Source of the DNA: Silene conica
Taxonomy: Eukaryota > Streptophyta > Magnoliopsida > Caryophyllales > Caryophyllaceae
Assembly: GCA_029255685.2 (NCBI GenBank)
Contig: CM055318.2
Span: 33,530,001 to 33,594,000 of the forward strand
DNA length: 64,000 nt
Direction: 5' to 3'
Both the position numbers and the translations under genes were made by a program. Under the pieces are notes generated by a model that worked only from the letters and a program-made list of their open reading frames with translations, did not search any database and had not been told where the DNA came from. Every line of letters begins with the position of its first letter. Position 1 is the first letter of the stretch. Below, in pieces: positions 45,009 to 60,226 of this stretch.

Positions 45009-47653
45009 TTCTGAATTCTAGGATCACTCATCTGTCTTTCCCGAATCTCGGAGTACAACTCAGGCTCGATCGTCAAATCTCCCATGGTCTCACCCTTCCT
45101 TATCACTGCGATCCCCATCTGTCCCAACTCACGATACATACTCAATCTGGACATAGCTGCGCACAGAGCGTGAACGGACTTCCTACTCAATGCATCAGCC
45201 ACAACGTTGGCCTTGCCCTCCTTGTACAAAATCTCCATGTCATAGTCTCCAATAAACTCTATCCACCTCCTCTGGCGCATATTCAGCTCTCTCTGAGTAT
45301 AGATATATTTCAAACTCTTGTGATCAGAATACACCTTAAATGTAGCTCCATAAAGATAATGTCGCCACAACTTAAGTGCAAAAACCACCGCTCCAAGCTC
45401 CAGGTCATGTGTCGGATAATTCTCCTCATAAGGCTTCAGTTGCCTAGAAGCATAAGCGATTACTCTCCCGTTCTGCATCAGCACACATCCCAATCCCTTC
45501 TCAGAAGCATCGGTATACACTTCAAAATTCTCACTTCCCTCTGGCAATGCAAGGATAGGAGCTGTGGTGAGACGCTCCTTCAGGTCTAGAAATGCCTTCT
45601 CACAGCTCTCATCCCAGACAAATTTGTTCTCCTTCCGCATCAACGAAGTCATTGGTTTGGCTATCTTCGAAAATTCTTTCACGAACCTCCTGTAATAACC
45701 AGCCAATCCCAAGAAACTACGAATGTCAGCCACATTCCTTGGTCGTTCCCATTTCGAAACGGCCTCAATTTTGCTAGGGTCAACAGACACACCCTCCTTA
45801 GATACCACATGCCCCAGAAAGGCAACCTTCTCGAGCCAAAACTCGCACTTACTTAGCTTGGCATATAATTGATGGTCCCTCAAAGTCTGTAACACCAAGC
45901 TCAAATGCTTAGCATGCTCTTCTCTGTTCTTTGAATACACCAAGATGTCGTCGATAAACACCACCACAAACTGGTCCAGATACGGACTAAACACTCTGTT
46001 CATCAAGTCCATGAAAACAGCAGGTGCATTAGTCAAACCAAATGGCATCACTACGAATTCATAATGCCCATACCTCGATCTGAACGCAGTCTTGTGAATA
46101 TCTGCATCTTTGATTCTTAGCTGATGGTACCCTGACCTCAAATCAATCTTGGAAAATACACCAGCCCCACTCAACTGGTCAAAAAGATCATCGATGCGAG
46201 GTAACGGATACCTATTCTTGATCGTCACATTATTCAGCTCCCTGTAGTCTACACACAGCCTCATGGTTCCATCCTTCTTTTTAACGAACAACACCGGCGC
46301 TCCCCAAGGTGACACACTCGGTCTTACATACCCCTTGCTGGCTAGCTCATCCAGTTGCTTCCTCAGTTCTTCCAATTCCTTAGGTCCCATGCGATAAGGT
46401 GCTTTAGAAATTGGCTCAGCCCCAGGTTTCAAATCAATGCCAAAATCTAAGTCCCTCTTTGGCGGTAACCCAGGAATTTCTTCTGGAAACACGTCTTCAA
46501 AATCTCTTACAACCTCGATCTCCTTGGCTTGGGGTTTCTCTGCAGTCAAATCTCTCACATGACACAACAACATCTCATCACCCCTCTTCAGGCAAGTCTT
46601 CAGCGCATTAATGGTTATCAGCTTCAGTTTAGGCTTAACAGAATATCCCTTGTAGGATACCCTCACTCCCTTGGGTCCCCTCAAAGTAATCTTCCCTTGA
46701 TAGCAGTCAATGTAGGCCTTATACTTTTTCAGCCAATCCATACCCAGTATCACCTCGAAACCACCCAAAGGAAACTCGATCAAGTTTGACTCAAAACTTA
46801 CATCTCCTACTTGGATCATTACATTGGTGTAAACCCTATTACAAGCTATGGACTCCCCAGATGGTATCGTTACAGAATCAGCTATACTACTATATACATT
46901 GAGTCCTATAGCCCTAGCATGCTCTACAGATATGAAAGAATGCGATGCACCGGAATCAAATAAAACGAAAGTAGGAAAAGAATGTACTAGAAATGTACCA
47001 GTGACTACATGTGCATCCTCCTCTGCAGCCTCCTTGCCCATCATAAACAGGGTCCCACTTTTCTTCGCCCCGCTCTGGTTCACAGATCCTGCACCGCTCT
47101 GGTTACTAGCTTCTGCTAATGTCTTCTGGAAGGTACCATTGCCACTACCCTGATTTCCTTGGTAGCGGTTCTGGTTGTTGTAATTATTGTAATTCCGTTG
47201 GTAGTTGCTACCTCCAGATCTGTTATTTCCATAACCCGCATTTGGTGTTCGAAATCCACTGCCTTGATTATTCCTTTGATAACTGCTTCCCGCACTCTGA
47301 GTTCCCGACCAACAGTCTGCCTTCTTGTGCCCAATCTTCCCACACTTAAAACAAGTAGGATTAGCACCGCCCGTCCCGGACATAGGTCGGTTTCCACTTC
47401 TATTGCCTCCTGGTGCACTATTAGAGAAAAAGGAACGGTACTGGTTGTTTGGTTTCTTGCTCCCCGAGCCCTCAGTCATAGACTCGGACTTTCTCTTCTC
47501 GCCCTTTGTCTTCTCCTCTTCCTTAATCATATCAGCGAGCCTTTCTGCCTGGCCAGCCCTCTCATATATATCTTCCACAGTCGTGGGCTTAGTCGCCAGC
47601 ATGCTTCTCTTAATATTGAGGGTCAGCCCCTTCTCAAACCTTGCTGCTAACAT
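44993..47653 (-). pseudogene. gag-pol: Element D gag C-terminus, protease, RT, RNase H
   Basis: An 886-codon open segment. Zinc knuckle [14 protein letters not shown] at 101-114, protease with [14 protein letters not shown] near 233 and GMDWL, RT from ~415 with [33 protein letters not shown] (catalytic Asp), [17 protein letters not shown] and FIDDILVYS, then RNase H with [33 protein letters not shown] and [10 protein letters not shown]. Upstream it is closed by a TAA at about 47670 where relatives have Glu. The motif set is that of Tekay/Del chromoviruses. Confidence 0.92.
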
Positions 47654-48702
47654 CTCCTGTGTGTAGCCTTAGTCGGCTACATTCTCTGCCAGCTGCAAAA
47701 ACTTACTGTGATACTCCTCCACAGTCATCCCTTCAGCCATTTGGAATGAATCGAACTCTGCTCTCAGCTTCCCTTTTACATGCTCCGGCACGAACTTAGA
47801 GGATAAAATCCCCTTGAACTCCTCCCAGCGTACATATTCTGAACCGATCTCTTCTACAGCTGCCTTGATTTCTTCTTTATTGTTATTCCACCATAACCTA
47901 GCTGTATCTAGGGGTGTGCAAAATCCGGTCCGGACCGGAAAAATGGACCGGACCGGACCGGAATCTATCGGACCGGAACCGGAATTAAAAAATCCGGTCC
48001 GGTCTTAGGTCCACCATTTTTTAAGATTCCGGGTTCCGGTCCGGTCCGGTCCAGGACCGGTTTTTTCCGGTCCGGACCGGTTTGGACCGGAATTTATGTT
48101 TTTATATTTTTTTCCTCAAAAATATATTAAAATCCGGTCCAAACCGGTCTAACCGGTCCAAACCGGTCCAACCGGTCCATAATATTCAAATTCCGGTCCA
48201 TAATTTTACCAATCCATAGTTTTGTCGGTTTATAATATTCAAATTCCGGTCCAACCGGTCCGGTCCGGTCTTGGACCGGAATTTAACCGGTCCGGTTCCG
48301 GTCCGAGTTTTTTATATTCCGGTCCGGTCCCGGTTCGTCATTTTTGCCAATTCCGGTTCCGGTCCAAACCGGTTCCGGTCCGGTCCGGTCCGGTTTTGGA
48401 CCGGTGCACAGCCCTAGCTGTATCCTTCAGATAGAATACAGCTTGGTCCACCTTCATCGATTCTGGTACCGACAGTAGTTCGAAGATACTCTCGAACTCT
48501 CGGCACCATTCCGCAAGTAGACTCGGTGCTCTTCCCCATCGTACTTGGTGGGGTTATGCCTAGAAATATTATTACTCATTTTAATTGTATCAGACTGAGT
48601 GTTTGCCCCAATCCTAGCTAGGAGAGCAGCGTTCATAGCTAGTAGGCGATCGAATTCCTCTTACGATACATTAGCGGTGTTGGGTTCTCTTCTGGGAGGC
48701 AT
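47654..48702 (-). pseudogene. gag: Element D gag N-terminal part, broken by MITE
   Basis: ATG at 48702 (MPPRREPN) begins gag. There is a stop after about 11 codons, a frameshift near 48500, and a 508-bp MITE at 47909-48416. Beyond it the capsid core is readable (LWWNNNKEEIKAAVEEIG, FKGILSSKFVPEHVKGKL, MTVEEYHSKFLQLAENV). Not functional. Confidence 0.82.
47909..48416. mobile_element. hAT-type MITE packed with CCGGTCC motifs
   Basis: Ends are inverted repeats TAGGGGTGTGCA and TGCACAGCCCTA (one mismatch), flanked by GCTGTATC at 47901-47908 and 48417-48424: an 8-bp duplication, as for hAT elements. The interior is a dense array of CCGGTCC/GGACCGG in both orientations, with no ORF of its own. Confidence 0.9.
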
Positions 48703-49284
48703 TTTGCTACACATGTGACAAAATTTTATGAACATCCTAGGTCAATTCCTACTCTGACTTGGTCTTGCTAACATACATAACTTAGCATGTAACTTCTTTC
48801 ATACGGTTACGTCCTATTAACATCATATTAGAGGTCTACCTAAAGGCTTAGGGATCACATAACCGCATGCATATACTCATACAAATCATACTCATAGTCA
48901 AAATTTGGATATAACTCATGTTCTCAATGTTTAAAATTAACAACATATACATGACACTCATCATGTAGCGTCACTTTCATGCCTTACAGTATACACGTAT
49001 ATACTCATCCATTTTTCATATCATAACTTACCTCATTCCTTGGCGCTGAAATGTTAGTACAACTTACATATATTATATATCTGCCTTGGGTCTTTCCGTA
49101 CTACCCACACTCTTCAACTCTCAAGGTAACCAGGTTAGGCTGAAAGGGCCAGTGGCTTGGTTTGAGGGGGCCCCTAACTCATCCCAACCCTATGGGGCTC
49201 CTAACAGTTACTAGCCTGGGGTTCATTTTATTTAGACACTCCTATGTTCATTATTTTCATTTTAGTTTAGGCCTGAGGATGTTC

Positions 49285-49296
49285 TCTCTGATACCA
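49285..49296 (-). other. Element D primer-binding site (tRNA-iMet)
   Basis: TGGTATCAGAGA on the minus strand, three bases after the LTR end. The stretch 48703-49284 between it and gag is non-coding leader. Confidence 0.85.
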
Positions 49297-49299
49297 CTT

Positions 49300-51804
<2,505 letters not shown>

Positions 51805-51809
51805 GATCT
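51805..51809. repeat. Right copy of GATCT duplication (element D)
   Basis: Pairs with 4931-4935. Confidence 0.92.
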
Positions 51810-52445
51810 CCAGAGCACTCTGAGCCTACGAACACGGTTCTCTCTGGGTACTGCTCATCCAGGCGGACCTCATCGATTTCTGCCTGCTGGGGCTCGATGT
51901 ACTCCTCCTGGATGTGCAGTTGTTGTAGTTGCTATGTTCTGGCAGCTGGTGGTCTAGTGGTCCTTTTGAGAGCTACCTTGTAGCAATTCTTAGCCTCCTC
52001 CTGATCTCCCCGTATCTCCTGAACTCCCCATGGTGTAGGAAATTTCAGGCACTGGTGATAAGTAGACGGGATTGCTCGCATTTCGTGGATCCAGGGCCTG
52101 CCAAGAATAACATTGTAAGTAGATGGACCATCAATAACTAAGTATCTTACCTGTTTGTTCAGCCCTCCGGCGTAGGTGGGGATGGTGATTTCCCCCAAGG
52201 TATGCGCTGTTTCTCCACTGAATCCGACCAGAGGAATGGCTTTCTTTGTCAGGTCCTTCTCGTCAAATCCCATGCTTTTAGTGCATCCAGCATTAGCAGG
52301 TTGACGGAACTGCCTGTATCTACCATGACTTTCCTGACCTCACAATTGCCGATGTTCAATGTGATAATCAGGGCATCATGGTGCTGCTCTGGTACAGCTT
52401 CTGCATCTGTTTCGTCAAAGGTCACTGCTGGGAGGTCCTGCCGTG
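51810..52445 (-). pseudogene. pro: Tat-1 protease and linker
   Basis: Readable in one frame from about 52440: VRKVMVDTGSSVNLL with the D-T-G-S active site, then [21 protein letters not shown]. It is out of frame with gag and contains a TAG at about 51932, after which the acidic linker continues in frame to the D insertion. The protease would process the polyprotein within the particle. Confidence 0.85.
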
Positions 52446-54587
52446 CTATTCTGCATGATGACTCTGCTTGTCTCCTTTAGCTGCTGGCACACGTTTTTTG
52501 GCTGCAGAATAGGTGAGCCCACACATCTCTGATCCTCTGGTGATGACATTGACAATTCTGTTGCAGGGAGGAGTTGGTGAAGGCTGCACCTGGCTGGCTG
52601 CGTTGACTCTAGTGGACTTCTCTGGGAGCAGATGATCCAAGTTGCCTCGGTCATACTGGAATCGGACCTCCTTCCTTAGGGTATAGCATTCGTCCGTGGT
52701 ATGCCCTATGTCATCATGAAATTCACATCTTTTGCTGGCATCACGTCGGTCATTGGGTCGCTCCTCTTTCTTCTTTGGCCATCTTACTCGCTTGAGTTCT
52801 TTTAAGGCTTTTAACAAGCCAGCCATCCCGGTGGTAAAGCCATACTCGCTGACCTTCGGAGGTGGATCTGCATCGTTTTTACCACCGGTGCTCTCTGATA
52901 CTTTGCTTACTGGTTTGTTATAGGGTTTTGACCTTTCACCCCTCTTTTCCACTGGCGCTTTCCTAGACACAGGTTCTGTGTCGTAGGTACTTCTTCTGGA
53001 GGCAGCGTCTTCTTCCAGCCACATGGCTGCGACTGCCTGGGCCTGTACATCAGCAAAGGCAGTGCACGGATGCATTGTCAACTGCTTGTACAGGTCTGAA
53101 TCGTGATGTAACCCTCTGCGGAAGGCTTCGATGGTAGTGGGTACATCACAATGTGGAATTGCAACTTTCTCTTTGTTGAATCTGGTGAGGTAATCTCGAG
53201 TTGTTTCCTCGAATCCTTGAACAATTTTGTATAGATCACTGGTCTGCTTTTCCGGTTTCATGCTGCTAGCAAACTGCTGATTAAAGGCATTAACCAGATC
53301 TGCGAAGGAGGAGATGCTGCGATTGGGTAATCCAACGAACCAGTGTAGGGCTGCTCCGGACAGGGTTGATCCAAATCCCTTGCACATGCAGGCCTCCTTA
53401 AGTGCTCCGGTTGCGGTCACCACCATCATTTTCTGCTTATATTGATTGATGTGGTCCAGGGGGTCGGCCGTACCATCGTATAGTGTCATGGTTGGTGGCA
53501 CAAACCCCTTGGGCACATTGATCAGGGCAATATTGTCAATGAAGGGTGAATCTGCATAATTGTCCTGGGAAGCTTTCTCCATGGGCCTTGGCATACCAGG
53601 TATCTTGGTGATCATATCTTTCAGCTCCTGGTAGCGCTGATCTGAGAGACTGCCTGCTCCAAGGAACGGATTGACTGGCGGAGGGAAAAGGCCTGGAAGG
53701 GCTCTTCCCCAAGGACCTGAGGTCGGGTTGACAGGCGGAGGGAAGAAGCCTGGAGGGGCTCCTCCCCAAGGGCCTGCGGCTGGCTGGTTGGCTGCTACGG
53801 ATGGATTGAAACCTGGTCCTGGATGCCATCCTGCTGTTGGCTGCACCGGTGCTCCTCCTGCCCATCCTCCAGCGTTGGACTGGATCGTTGATTTTGGCCT
53901 TACGGGGACTTCTGGCGTCCAACCAAGTGTAGGCTGCAGAGGTGTACCTGAAAAAGTCAAAGGATTAGTCCTAGGGGGGAAATAAGGTGTAGGATTACCT
54001 GCAGGCTGAGCTGGGCTGGACTGCGATGCTCTGAACACAGATGAGTCTAGATCCAGTATCTCTGGGTCGCTGCTCGGGGTGATAACACCTAGATCCAGCC
54101 TGGTGACGATCTCCTGGGGAATTGGCCGGTTCAGCCCTCCTCTCCCGAAGGGATTGAAGGTCTGCCCAGGCCCTGGCTGTAACATTCTGAACGACTGCTC
54201 TGGGTGTGCGACAGCGGCGATCTGTTCTCTCCGGTTCAGATTGTCCTTCTTCAGGCCCTCTATGGCTTCCTATAGAGCACTCATTCGCTGGACCACCATC
54301 TGCATCGGATCTGGGCCTGGGATCTGCGGCTGCGGGCCTACTCCAGATATTTGGGCTTCTCCACTCTTGCTGGGGCTGCTCTCTCTGCTCTGCCTTGGGG
54401 AAGCAGACACAGGGGGTGATCTGGGAATCTGAGGAGGTTTGCTGGATGGGGCCACAACCCTCGAGGTTGTGGTCTGACTTACGACGGAGGGTGGTCCTGT
54501 AAGACCAATGGACACAGTAGGGTTGGTCCCACTGGACTGGGCTGGCATGCTCTGGGAACTGGAAGGGTTAGCTTTGGCCCCAGACAT
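52446..54587 (-). pseudogene. gag: Tat-1 gag
   Basis: ATG at 54587 opens MSGAKANPSSSQ; a TAG at 54270-54272 interrupts after 105 codons, and the same frame runs on to 52446, with a later ATG at 54185. A Pro/Gly-rich region precedes the capsid core (GAALHWFVGLPNRSISSFADL, FNQQFASSMKPEKQTSDLY, ETTRDYLTRFN). A Cys/His cluster (CEFHDDIGHTTDEC) near the C-terminus is typical of Tat gag. The gag stop is followed by protease in another frame. Confidence 0.88.
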
Positions 54588-54634
54588 GTTCGTTGTGATG
54601 AGATAACGGTTTTAGATATTGGAATGCGCACTAT

Positions 54635-54652
54635 GCCCCACGGTGGGCGCCA
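54635..54652 (-). other. Tat-1 primer-binding site
   Basis: TGGCGCCCACCGTGGGGC on the minus strand, three bases from the LTR. This site is common in Tat-lineage elements; I do not name the tRNA with confidence. Confidence 0.75.
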
Positions 54653-54655
54653 AAT

Positions 54656-55162
54656 TGTTTTGGTAAAACTTTTACCGGGTTAAGTATTTGTGATGCGGGT
54701 CAAAGTACCAACCAATATGCGGATTTACGTAGAAAACAGATATAAAGAACGTGAGAAACAAAATAACGACACAAGAGGTTTTGGTGACGCGGAAAAACCC
54801 AATGAGGGAAACAACCGCGGGGGGAACGGAATCCCACCAAGATTTTCACTATAATCGAGAGTATTCGCTGTTTTGTATGGAGTACAAGTATGTGCGTAAG
54901 TAGTAAAGTTACAACGTATGCATGAATGAATGAGTAATGCCCTAGTTTTTCTTTTATAGCTTTGGACTTCTGGTCAGCTAATTATGCTCTAGCCCTGGGA
55001 TATAGGAGTGAATATAGGAGGATATTCCTTTAGGGTTTGACTCGTTCTTCTGCTCCAACGTCTTTCTTTCTGACTCATGTGATCTGCGTTGGTGACGGGC
55101 TTCTGGTATCTTTTTTCTCTTTTGGGCCCAGTGTTTTTAATAACATAATTTTGGGCTAAACA
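54656..55162 (-). repeat. Tat-1 5' LTR
   Basis: 507 bp with ends TGTTTAGCCC and CCAAAACA on the minus strand. The right boundary is where RT-coding sequence of another Tat element resumes. Its partner is outside the window. Confidence 0.8.
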
Positions 55163-55765
55163 GGGACCACCACCACGTTTGACAGCCAGTCTAGGTATTT
55201 TACTTCCCTGATTTTTCCTGCAGCTAGGAGATCGTCTACCTCCTAGTTTATCACATGGTTCCTCTCCACGGCGAATTTCCTTCTTTTTTGTTATAAAGGC
55301 TTTTGGCCAGGATTCACACTCAGCTTGTGCGATATTATGCTTAGATCTATCCCTACCATGTCATCATGCGACCAGGCAAAGCAATCAATGTTATCTTTTA
55401 ATAATTGTACAAGTTCTAAACGAGTGTCCATTCGGCTCCTATCAAAACCTTCATTTGTGGATGTAGCGGCTCCAGGGGAATTTAATCCAGCTCTACCTGT
55501 GGTGGCTCAACATAGATATCCTGGAAGCGCTTTTTCTATGATTGTTATGCTGGAGGTGGAGTGGCGGTAGGCTTGAGTGCCACCTTGTAGCAACTTCTAG
55601 CTTCCCTGGATGGTCTGGTCCTCAGGGTGTAGGGAATTTAAGGCATTGATGGTAGGAAGATGGAATTGCCTTCATGTCGCGGGTCCAGGGACTGCCAAGG
55701 ATAACGTTATACGTAGAGGGTCCATCAATCACTAAATACTTTACCTGCTTGTTGATTCTGTTGGA
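55163..55765 (-). pseudogene. Tat-2 fragment: protease and start of RT
   Basis: A second, more decayed Tat element into which Tat-1 inserted. The right part (55610-55765) reads [19 protein letters not shown], like Tat-1 protease; the left part reads LLAAGKIREVKYLDWLSNVVV, the start of RT. Several stops and indels. The rest would be left of the window. Confidence 0.8.
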
Positions 55766-56993
55766 GCTATAGTGTCCTCCACAGTTAGTGCGACAACATG
55801 AATAAATCTCTTAAAGGTTCACAGGGTATACATCAAAAACAACCCACCCAACACCCGCCTCCACCCCCTCCTTCCAGCTAGCATCCACCTTTACGCGTTT
55901 ACAAATACACTGCTTAGCATTCCTAACCAAAAACAAAGGCTTCGAATCCATGATACTGCTCCTATCAGAGTTCAAGTCCTCGTCCCGATGCTCTAAAACA
56001 TCCTTCTCCACCCTGGATGTTTCATCTTTACACCCCCTGGCCTCAATAGTTGTTGCCACCATATCCCCATGACCCCTGTAGAAAACATCAACACAAAAAC
56101 CAGTATCTTTAAACATCAAGTTTTTTCTTGTAAACCAGATATATCGAACCAAGGCCACAAACTGAATAATCCTATCCTCAGCATCCTCTAACGTCCCCAG
56201 ATAGAGCAACCAATTTATCATCCAATCCCCCACGGGGATATTATTTCCTTTGGTTGTATGGATACCCAAACTAGAGCCTGCCCAAATCCTTTCCATCACC
56301 GGACAATCCCTCATCAGATGTTCAATTGTTTCCAATACCAAGTGCTCCTCTTGATGACAAAACAAACACCTACATTTCTCATCTAACATAATACCCCTTT
56401 TCCTGAATTCCCACCCCACAGGTAAAGAGTTCGTAAATATCTTCCAAAGCAACACCTTCCATGAGTGTGGGACTGGTAAATGCCATAACTTCTTCCTTGA
56501 AAACTTCCTACTACTATCAGAAATCCTATTCTTATCAGACGTAGTCGAAACAGACCCGTAAAAAATGATCAAACAAAATCTTATACCCACTTTTAATAGT
56601 ATACTTCCCAGTCGAGGTACACGGCCATAAGATCTTATCCTCTTCCCTCAGGACATCCAACGAAATTGTCAGGATTTTCTGGACCAACTGCCTCTCGAAC
56701 AAGAATTCAAATCTCCCCCGATCCCATTCCATACTTCTAGTAATCAAATCCTTGACCTGAACCCCTTTCACGTACTTGAACTCCCTTTCTAGAATTAAAG
56801 GGTTTGGCTCAGAAAAATCACCATCAACCCACCGAGAAATCCAGACATTCAATGAAGATCTCCAGCATGGTTTCCAAACCAACAAATCCTTTATTGCTTT
56901 CAACCCATGAATAATGCTCTTTCTGCCTCATGACATAACCCACTTGTCCTTAATTCGAAAACTGTAACCTTCCTTCCAACCAACCTGACAGGC
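55766..56993 (-). pseudogene. L1-type LINE fragment (RT C-terminus, zf-RVT, RNase H start)
   Basis: Two frames (56903-56535 and 56590-55811) carry the C-terminal half of a plant L1 ORF2: the thumb/connection (WISRWVDGDF), then a zf-RVT-like domain (WHLPVPHSWKVLLWKIFTNSLP, CLFCHQEEHLVLETIEHLMRDC) and the start of an RNase H domain (KVDASWKEGVEAGVGWVVFD). RT catalytic motifs and the endonuclease are missing. It is cut on the right by the Athila-C LTR and on the left by Tat-2. Confidence 0.85.
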
Positions 56994-58658
56994 TGTCGCA
57001 ACCCTATCAAAAATAACCAATTGGCCTAACTAATGTAGCGAGGAAGTCAGGATCGTATCCACAGGGAGACAGATATAAATTCTAATTGTTAAACCTAAGT
57101 CCGTCGAAGTAATCGAAAATGGGGGTTTTGATTGTTTGTTTTGACTAAACTAAAAGTAGTGAAGGAAAGAGAGAAATAAAGAGCGTAAAAGATATGAGAA
57201 TAAAAATAAGAGAAAGAGAAACTAGGACAGTTGGTTCACCAATGAAACGGCCCGAGTAACGGGGAAACTGAGGACCAATAGCCAAAGAAAGCTTTATCCA
57301 GAGAAAAAAGAATGTGCTGAGTCAAAGTAGGGCCTGGGGCGTAGTGGATGGCTTTGGTTAGGATAGGTTACCTCTACGAGGCTTAGAAGCCGCCACTTGT
57401 TGGATTGGGAATTTATGGAGAATCAATTTGCTCATCTTTTTAGGTTCTTTTTGCTGAATCATCAAAGTAACAACTTGATTTCCGACCCACGTCGAATCAT
57501 AAACGAGGGACTGTGTCCACGTGCCACCTACTGCTTTAGTATGAACGGTTAAGGACTAGGTTGCAGATCGGTCACAAATAAGAGTCTAAGGGGCAGTGAA
57601 AAGGTCCTCTCAGATCGCTATTCGCCCTAAAATGCTTCCAGCGGGCTCTCGCAACTTACTAGGGCACTCTAATGTTTATGACAGGTCTAACCCTCACCAG
57701 GCTCTCGATCTTAGGTCGGGGTTTACCAAACAATTAATTAGATACGTCGACTTAACCAATTAAAAGCAACAAAATGTCATAAATAGCAACAAAGGCAACG
57801 ACTAATAACCGATCTAGCCTAGTCAAGTATCGTCACAATTTCATTGGATCCCCTATATCCTAGTCAAGGGAATTAGCTATTCATAACGGGATTGATAATA
57901 AGGAAAATCAAAATAACTATGGAATATAACATGTTCGCAAGAAAAGTGGAATTAATGAAACAAAAAGATGAAGCAAGGAGAAAAGAGAAATAAGAATAAA
58001 ACAACCGCGAGAAATGAATTACCGAATATCAAAAGTAAGGCAGAGAGAAACTCCAAAAAACTAGGTCTTCCCAAAATACAAAGAGAAAACTACCCACAAT
58101 TTTTGATTGAATCTCCAAAGTAAAAAGAAGAGAATAGAAATTAGAATGTTTAATGAGTACAAAGTACAGTGTTTTTATACTAAAAGCCCAACAAAGGAAA
58201 TAAAAAGAAACCTAATTAACTTAAAAACCAAAGAACGAAATCTGTCCCGCATATCAGGCATGTCGAGCGACATGGAATTGTGTCGATCGACACACCCAAT
58301 ATCTCCAAATCTAGTTCTTCCTGTGACGATGCCGTTCCGTCGATCGGCATAGACCTCACATGTCGATCGACATAAAATTTGTGTCGATCGACACAACATT
58401 ATAGCTTCAAAGAACTGATTTCCTGTGACGACTGCTGCATGACGATCGGCATAACTTTCACTGTCGATCGACATAACTGACTGCGTCGATCGACGTAGCA
58501 TAACATGTCCAACTATGCTCAAAAATCCGTAGAACCTGAAAAGCCACACAATTCACCAGTAGCGAGAATTTGGAGGGAAAATCAGCAGAAAAGATTTGAT
58601 AACACATGAAAATGTGCGCCGCGAGAAAGGAAAAACTATGCATAAACTGCGCGCATCA
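56994..58658 (-). repeat. Athila-C 3' LTR
   Basis: 1665 bp; minus strand starts TGATGCGCGC and ends GGTTGCGACA. It carries GTCGATCGAC palindromes at 58259-58500 and a TATAAAA at 58179-58173 (minus). Its end beside the L1 fragment, and the polypurine tract at its right edge, show it is the 3' LTR. Confidence 0.85.
58173..58500 (-). promoter_or_regulatory. Athila-C U3: TGTCGATCGACA palindromes and TATA box
   Basis: Eight copies of the 12-bp palindrome or close variants start at 58261, 58281, 58338, 58361, 58382, 58440, 58462 and 58484. Starts within groups are 20-23 bp apart. TATAAAA lies 80 bp downstream on the minus strand. Arrangement matches Athila-A and B although the motif differs. Confidence 0.7.
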
Positions 58659-58677
58659 AATCTCCCCAAACCAAACT

Positions 58678-58697
58678 CTTGCTTGTCCCCAAGCAAG
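58678..58697 (-). other. Pre-PPT stem-loop, Athila-C
   Basis: CTTGCTTG-GGGA-CAAGCAAG on the minus strand, five bases before GGTTTGGGGAG. Confidence 0.8.
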
Positions 58698-60071
58698 CAT
58701 TAAGAACAACAGAGGAAAGGACTATGGAACGGCATGCGACTCAGAGCTAGCTATACAGATGACTCGTCCAAATAATTTCAGCGCAATTAGTGACAACCAA
58801 ACCTATGAACACAAAATCACCTACAAACGAGTGTGACTAATGACCAAAAAAATTACCGAACTGTTGACCTTGAAAGACTTATCTATGTCGGACTCTCTCG
58901 GGCCGATCATCACTCATTCAAAGCACATGGTGAGTAAAAATTTTTGTAAGAGAGACAAGAAATTTAGACGCTCACCTAACTCGACCTGCAAGAACATGCA
59001 TGCAATGTAACATGATAAATATCTCTAGTAACCGTACACATACACTCCAAACAAACGAGGTCCATAACACATGCCGAGGAATTACACAAAACTGCGAGGT
59101 GAGGTAAACGGGTAAGAAGGGGCAAAACAATTTGGATATGTGGAGGTAGAAGTCAAGCTAGTACCGAAATGTCCAAAAGTCGCAAGGTTCCACTTCTAAT
59201 CCGTCTTCAAACATTAAACACAATGCCGATTATGGCATAAGCTCCTTCCCAACTATGAAAAACTCCTTATATAATATAAAAATCAGCAAAGGAGTTGACT
59301 CACTTATCGTTTTTCCTCTTTCCCTCTTTCATTTTCTCCCCTCTTCCTTTATTTTTTTTTCTTCTGCTTTTTCAAAACTTCCCATTTTTTTCATTTTCCT
59401 TCTTTCATTTTCTCCTTTTTTTTTCAGAATTTTTTTTTACTCCTCCCTTCAAACACAGAAGCATTTCTTTCCTTTATCTTCATGAGTTCACCACATCACG
59501 ACTTCTGAACTTACCATGTAGACTAGCTTGACAAAGGTAGGGTAATTAGGAATTTAGTCGATTAAAAGGTCAAAACAAGGCGATTTTGGCTAATGTGAGG
59601 CTAAAAGGATAAATGTAAAGGAAGGGTCACCTCTCCACATGTGTCACCACCACAAACCCGAGTGTATATAGGCAAAAGAGATAGATTTCATGCTTATGCA
59701 GTTTGATGTTACATGCCTTGCAAGGAGTACTACTCACATCCTAGATGAAACCAATCGTGAATGTCATTGGTTTATGGAAGCTCTATACCTTAGAATGTTT
59801 AAGTAGGTTGCCAACATAAGTCAAATCCACTCGTTCGGTAAAATTTGTCAAAAACTCGTAGACTATGCAAATGATTTCTGTTCGAAAGATAGGTGCCACA
59901 AAAGCACGACTTGGACGAGATAGCAAGAGTATGAAGGCAAAAATCATCATTGTTACATAACCATTCCGACTCAACCTAAAAGCTAACCTAAAAAAAAGGA
60001 AAAAAAGGAAAAAAAAGGAAAAAAAGAAGGAAATGCAAACAGACATATGTATACCCTCCCCAAACCAAATC

Positions 60072-60091
60072 ATACAATGCCCTCATTGTAT
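60072..60091 (-). other. Internal stem-loop with PPT-like tract, Athila-C
   Basis: ATACAATG-AGGG-CATTGTAT on the minus strand, five bases before GGTTTGGGGAGGG. Confidence 0.78.
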
Positions 60092-60226
60092 TCAGCATAC
60101 AAGCAGCAGCAGCAGATATGTAAGGGGAAAAAACAAAATAACGACGAAATGCATAAAGTAAGAAAAGGAAAACTTACAACCTATATACAAAACCTCCCCA
60201 ACCAGCACAAACTAGGGGAGCGGCCG

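Larger units (their letters stand above)
58659..60226 (-). other. Athila-C 3' region
   Basis: Non-coding. From the third ORF leftward: G-rich tract at 60193-60203, stem-loop plus PPT-like tract at 60054-60091, a purine-rich stretch (59300-59460) and the pre-PPT stem-loop plus polypurine tract at 58659-58697. Layout parallels Athila-A. Confidence 0.75.

Noticed and set aside
55811..56590. Independent plant RNase H-domain gene
   Set aside because: Order of RT thumb, zf-RVT and RNase H start is that of an L1 ORF2 C-terminus, truncated at both ends.
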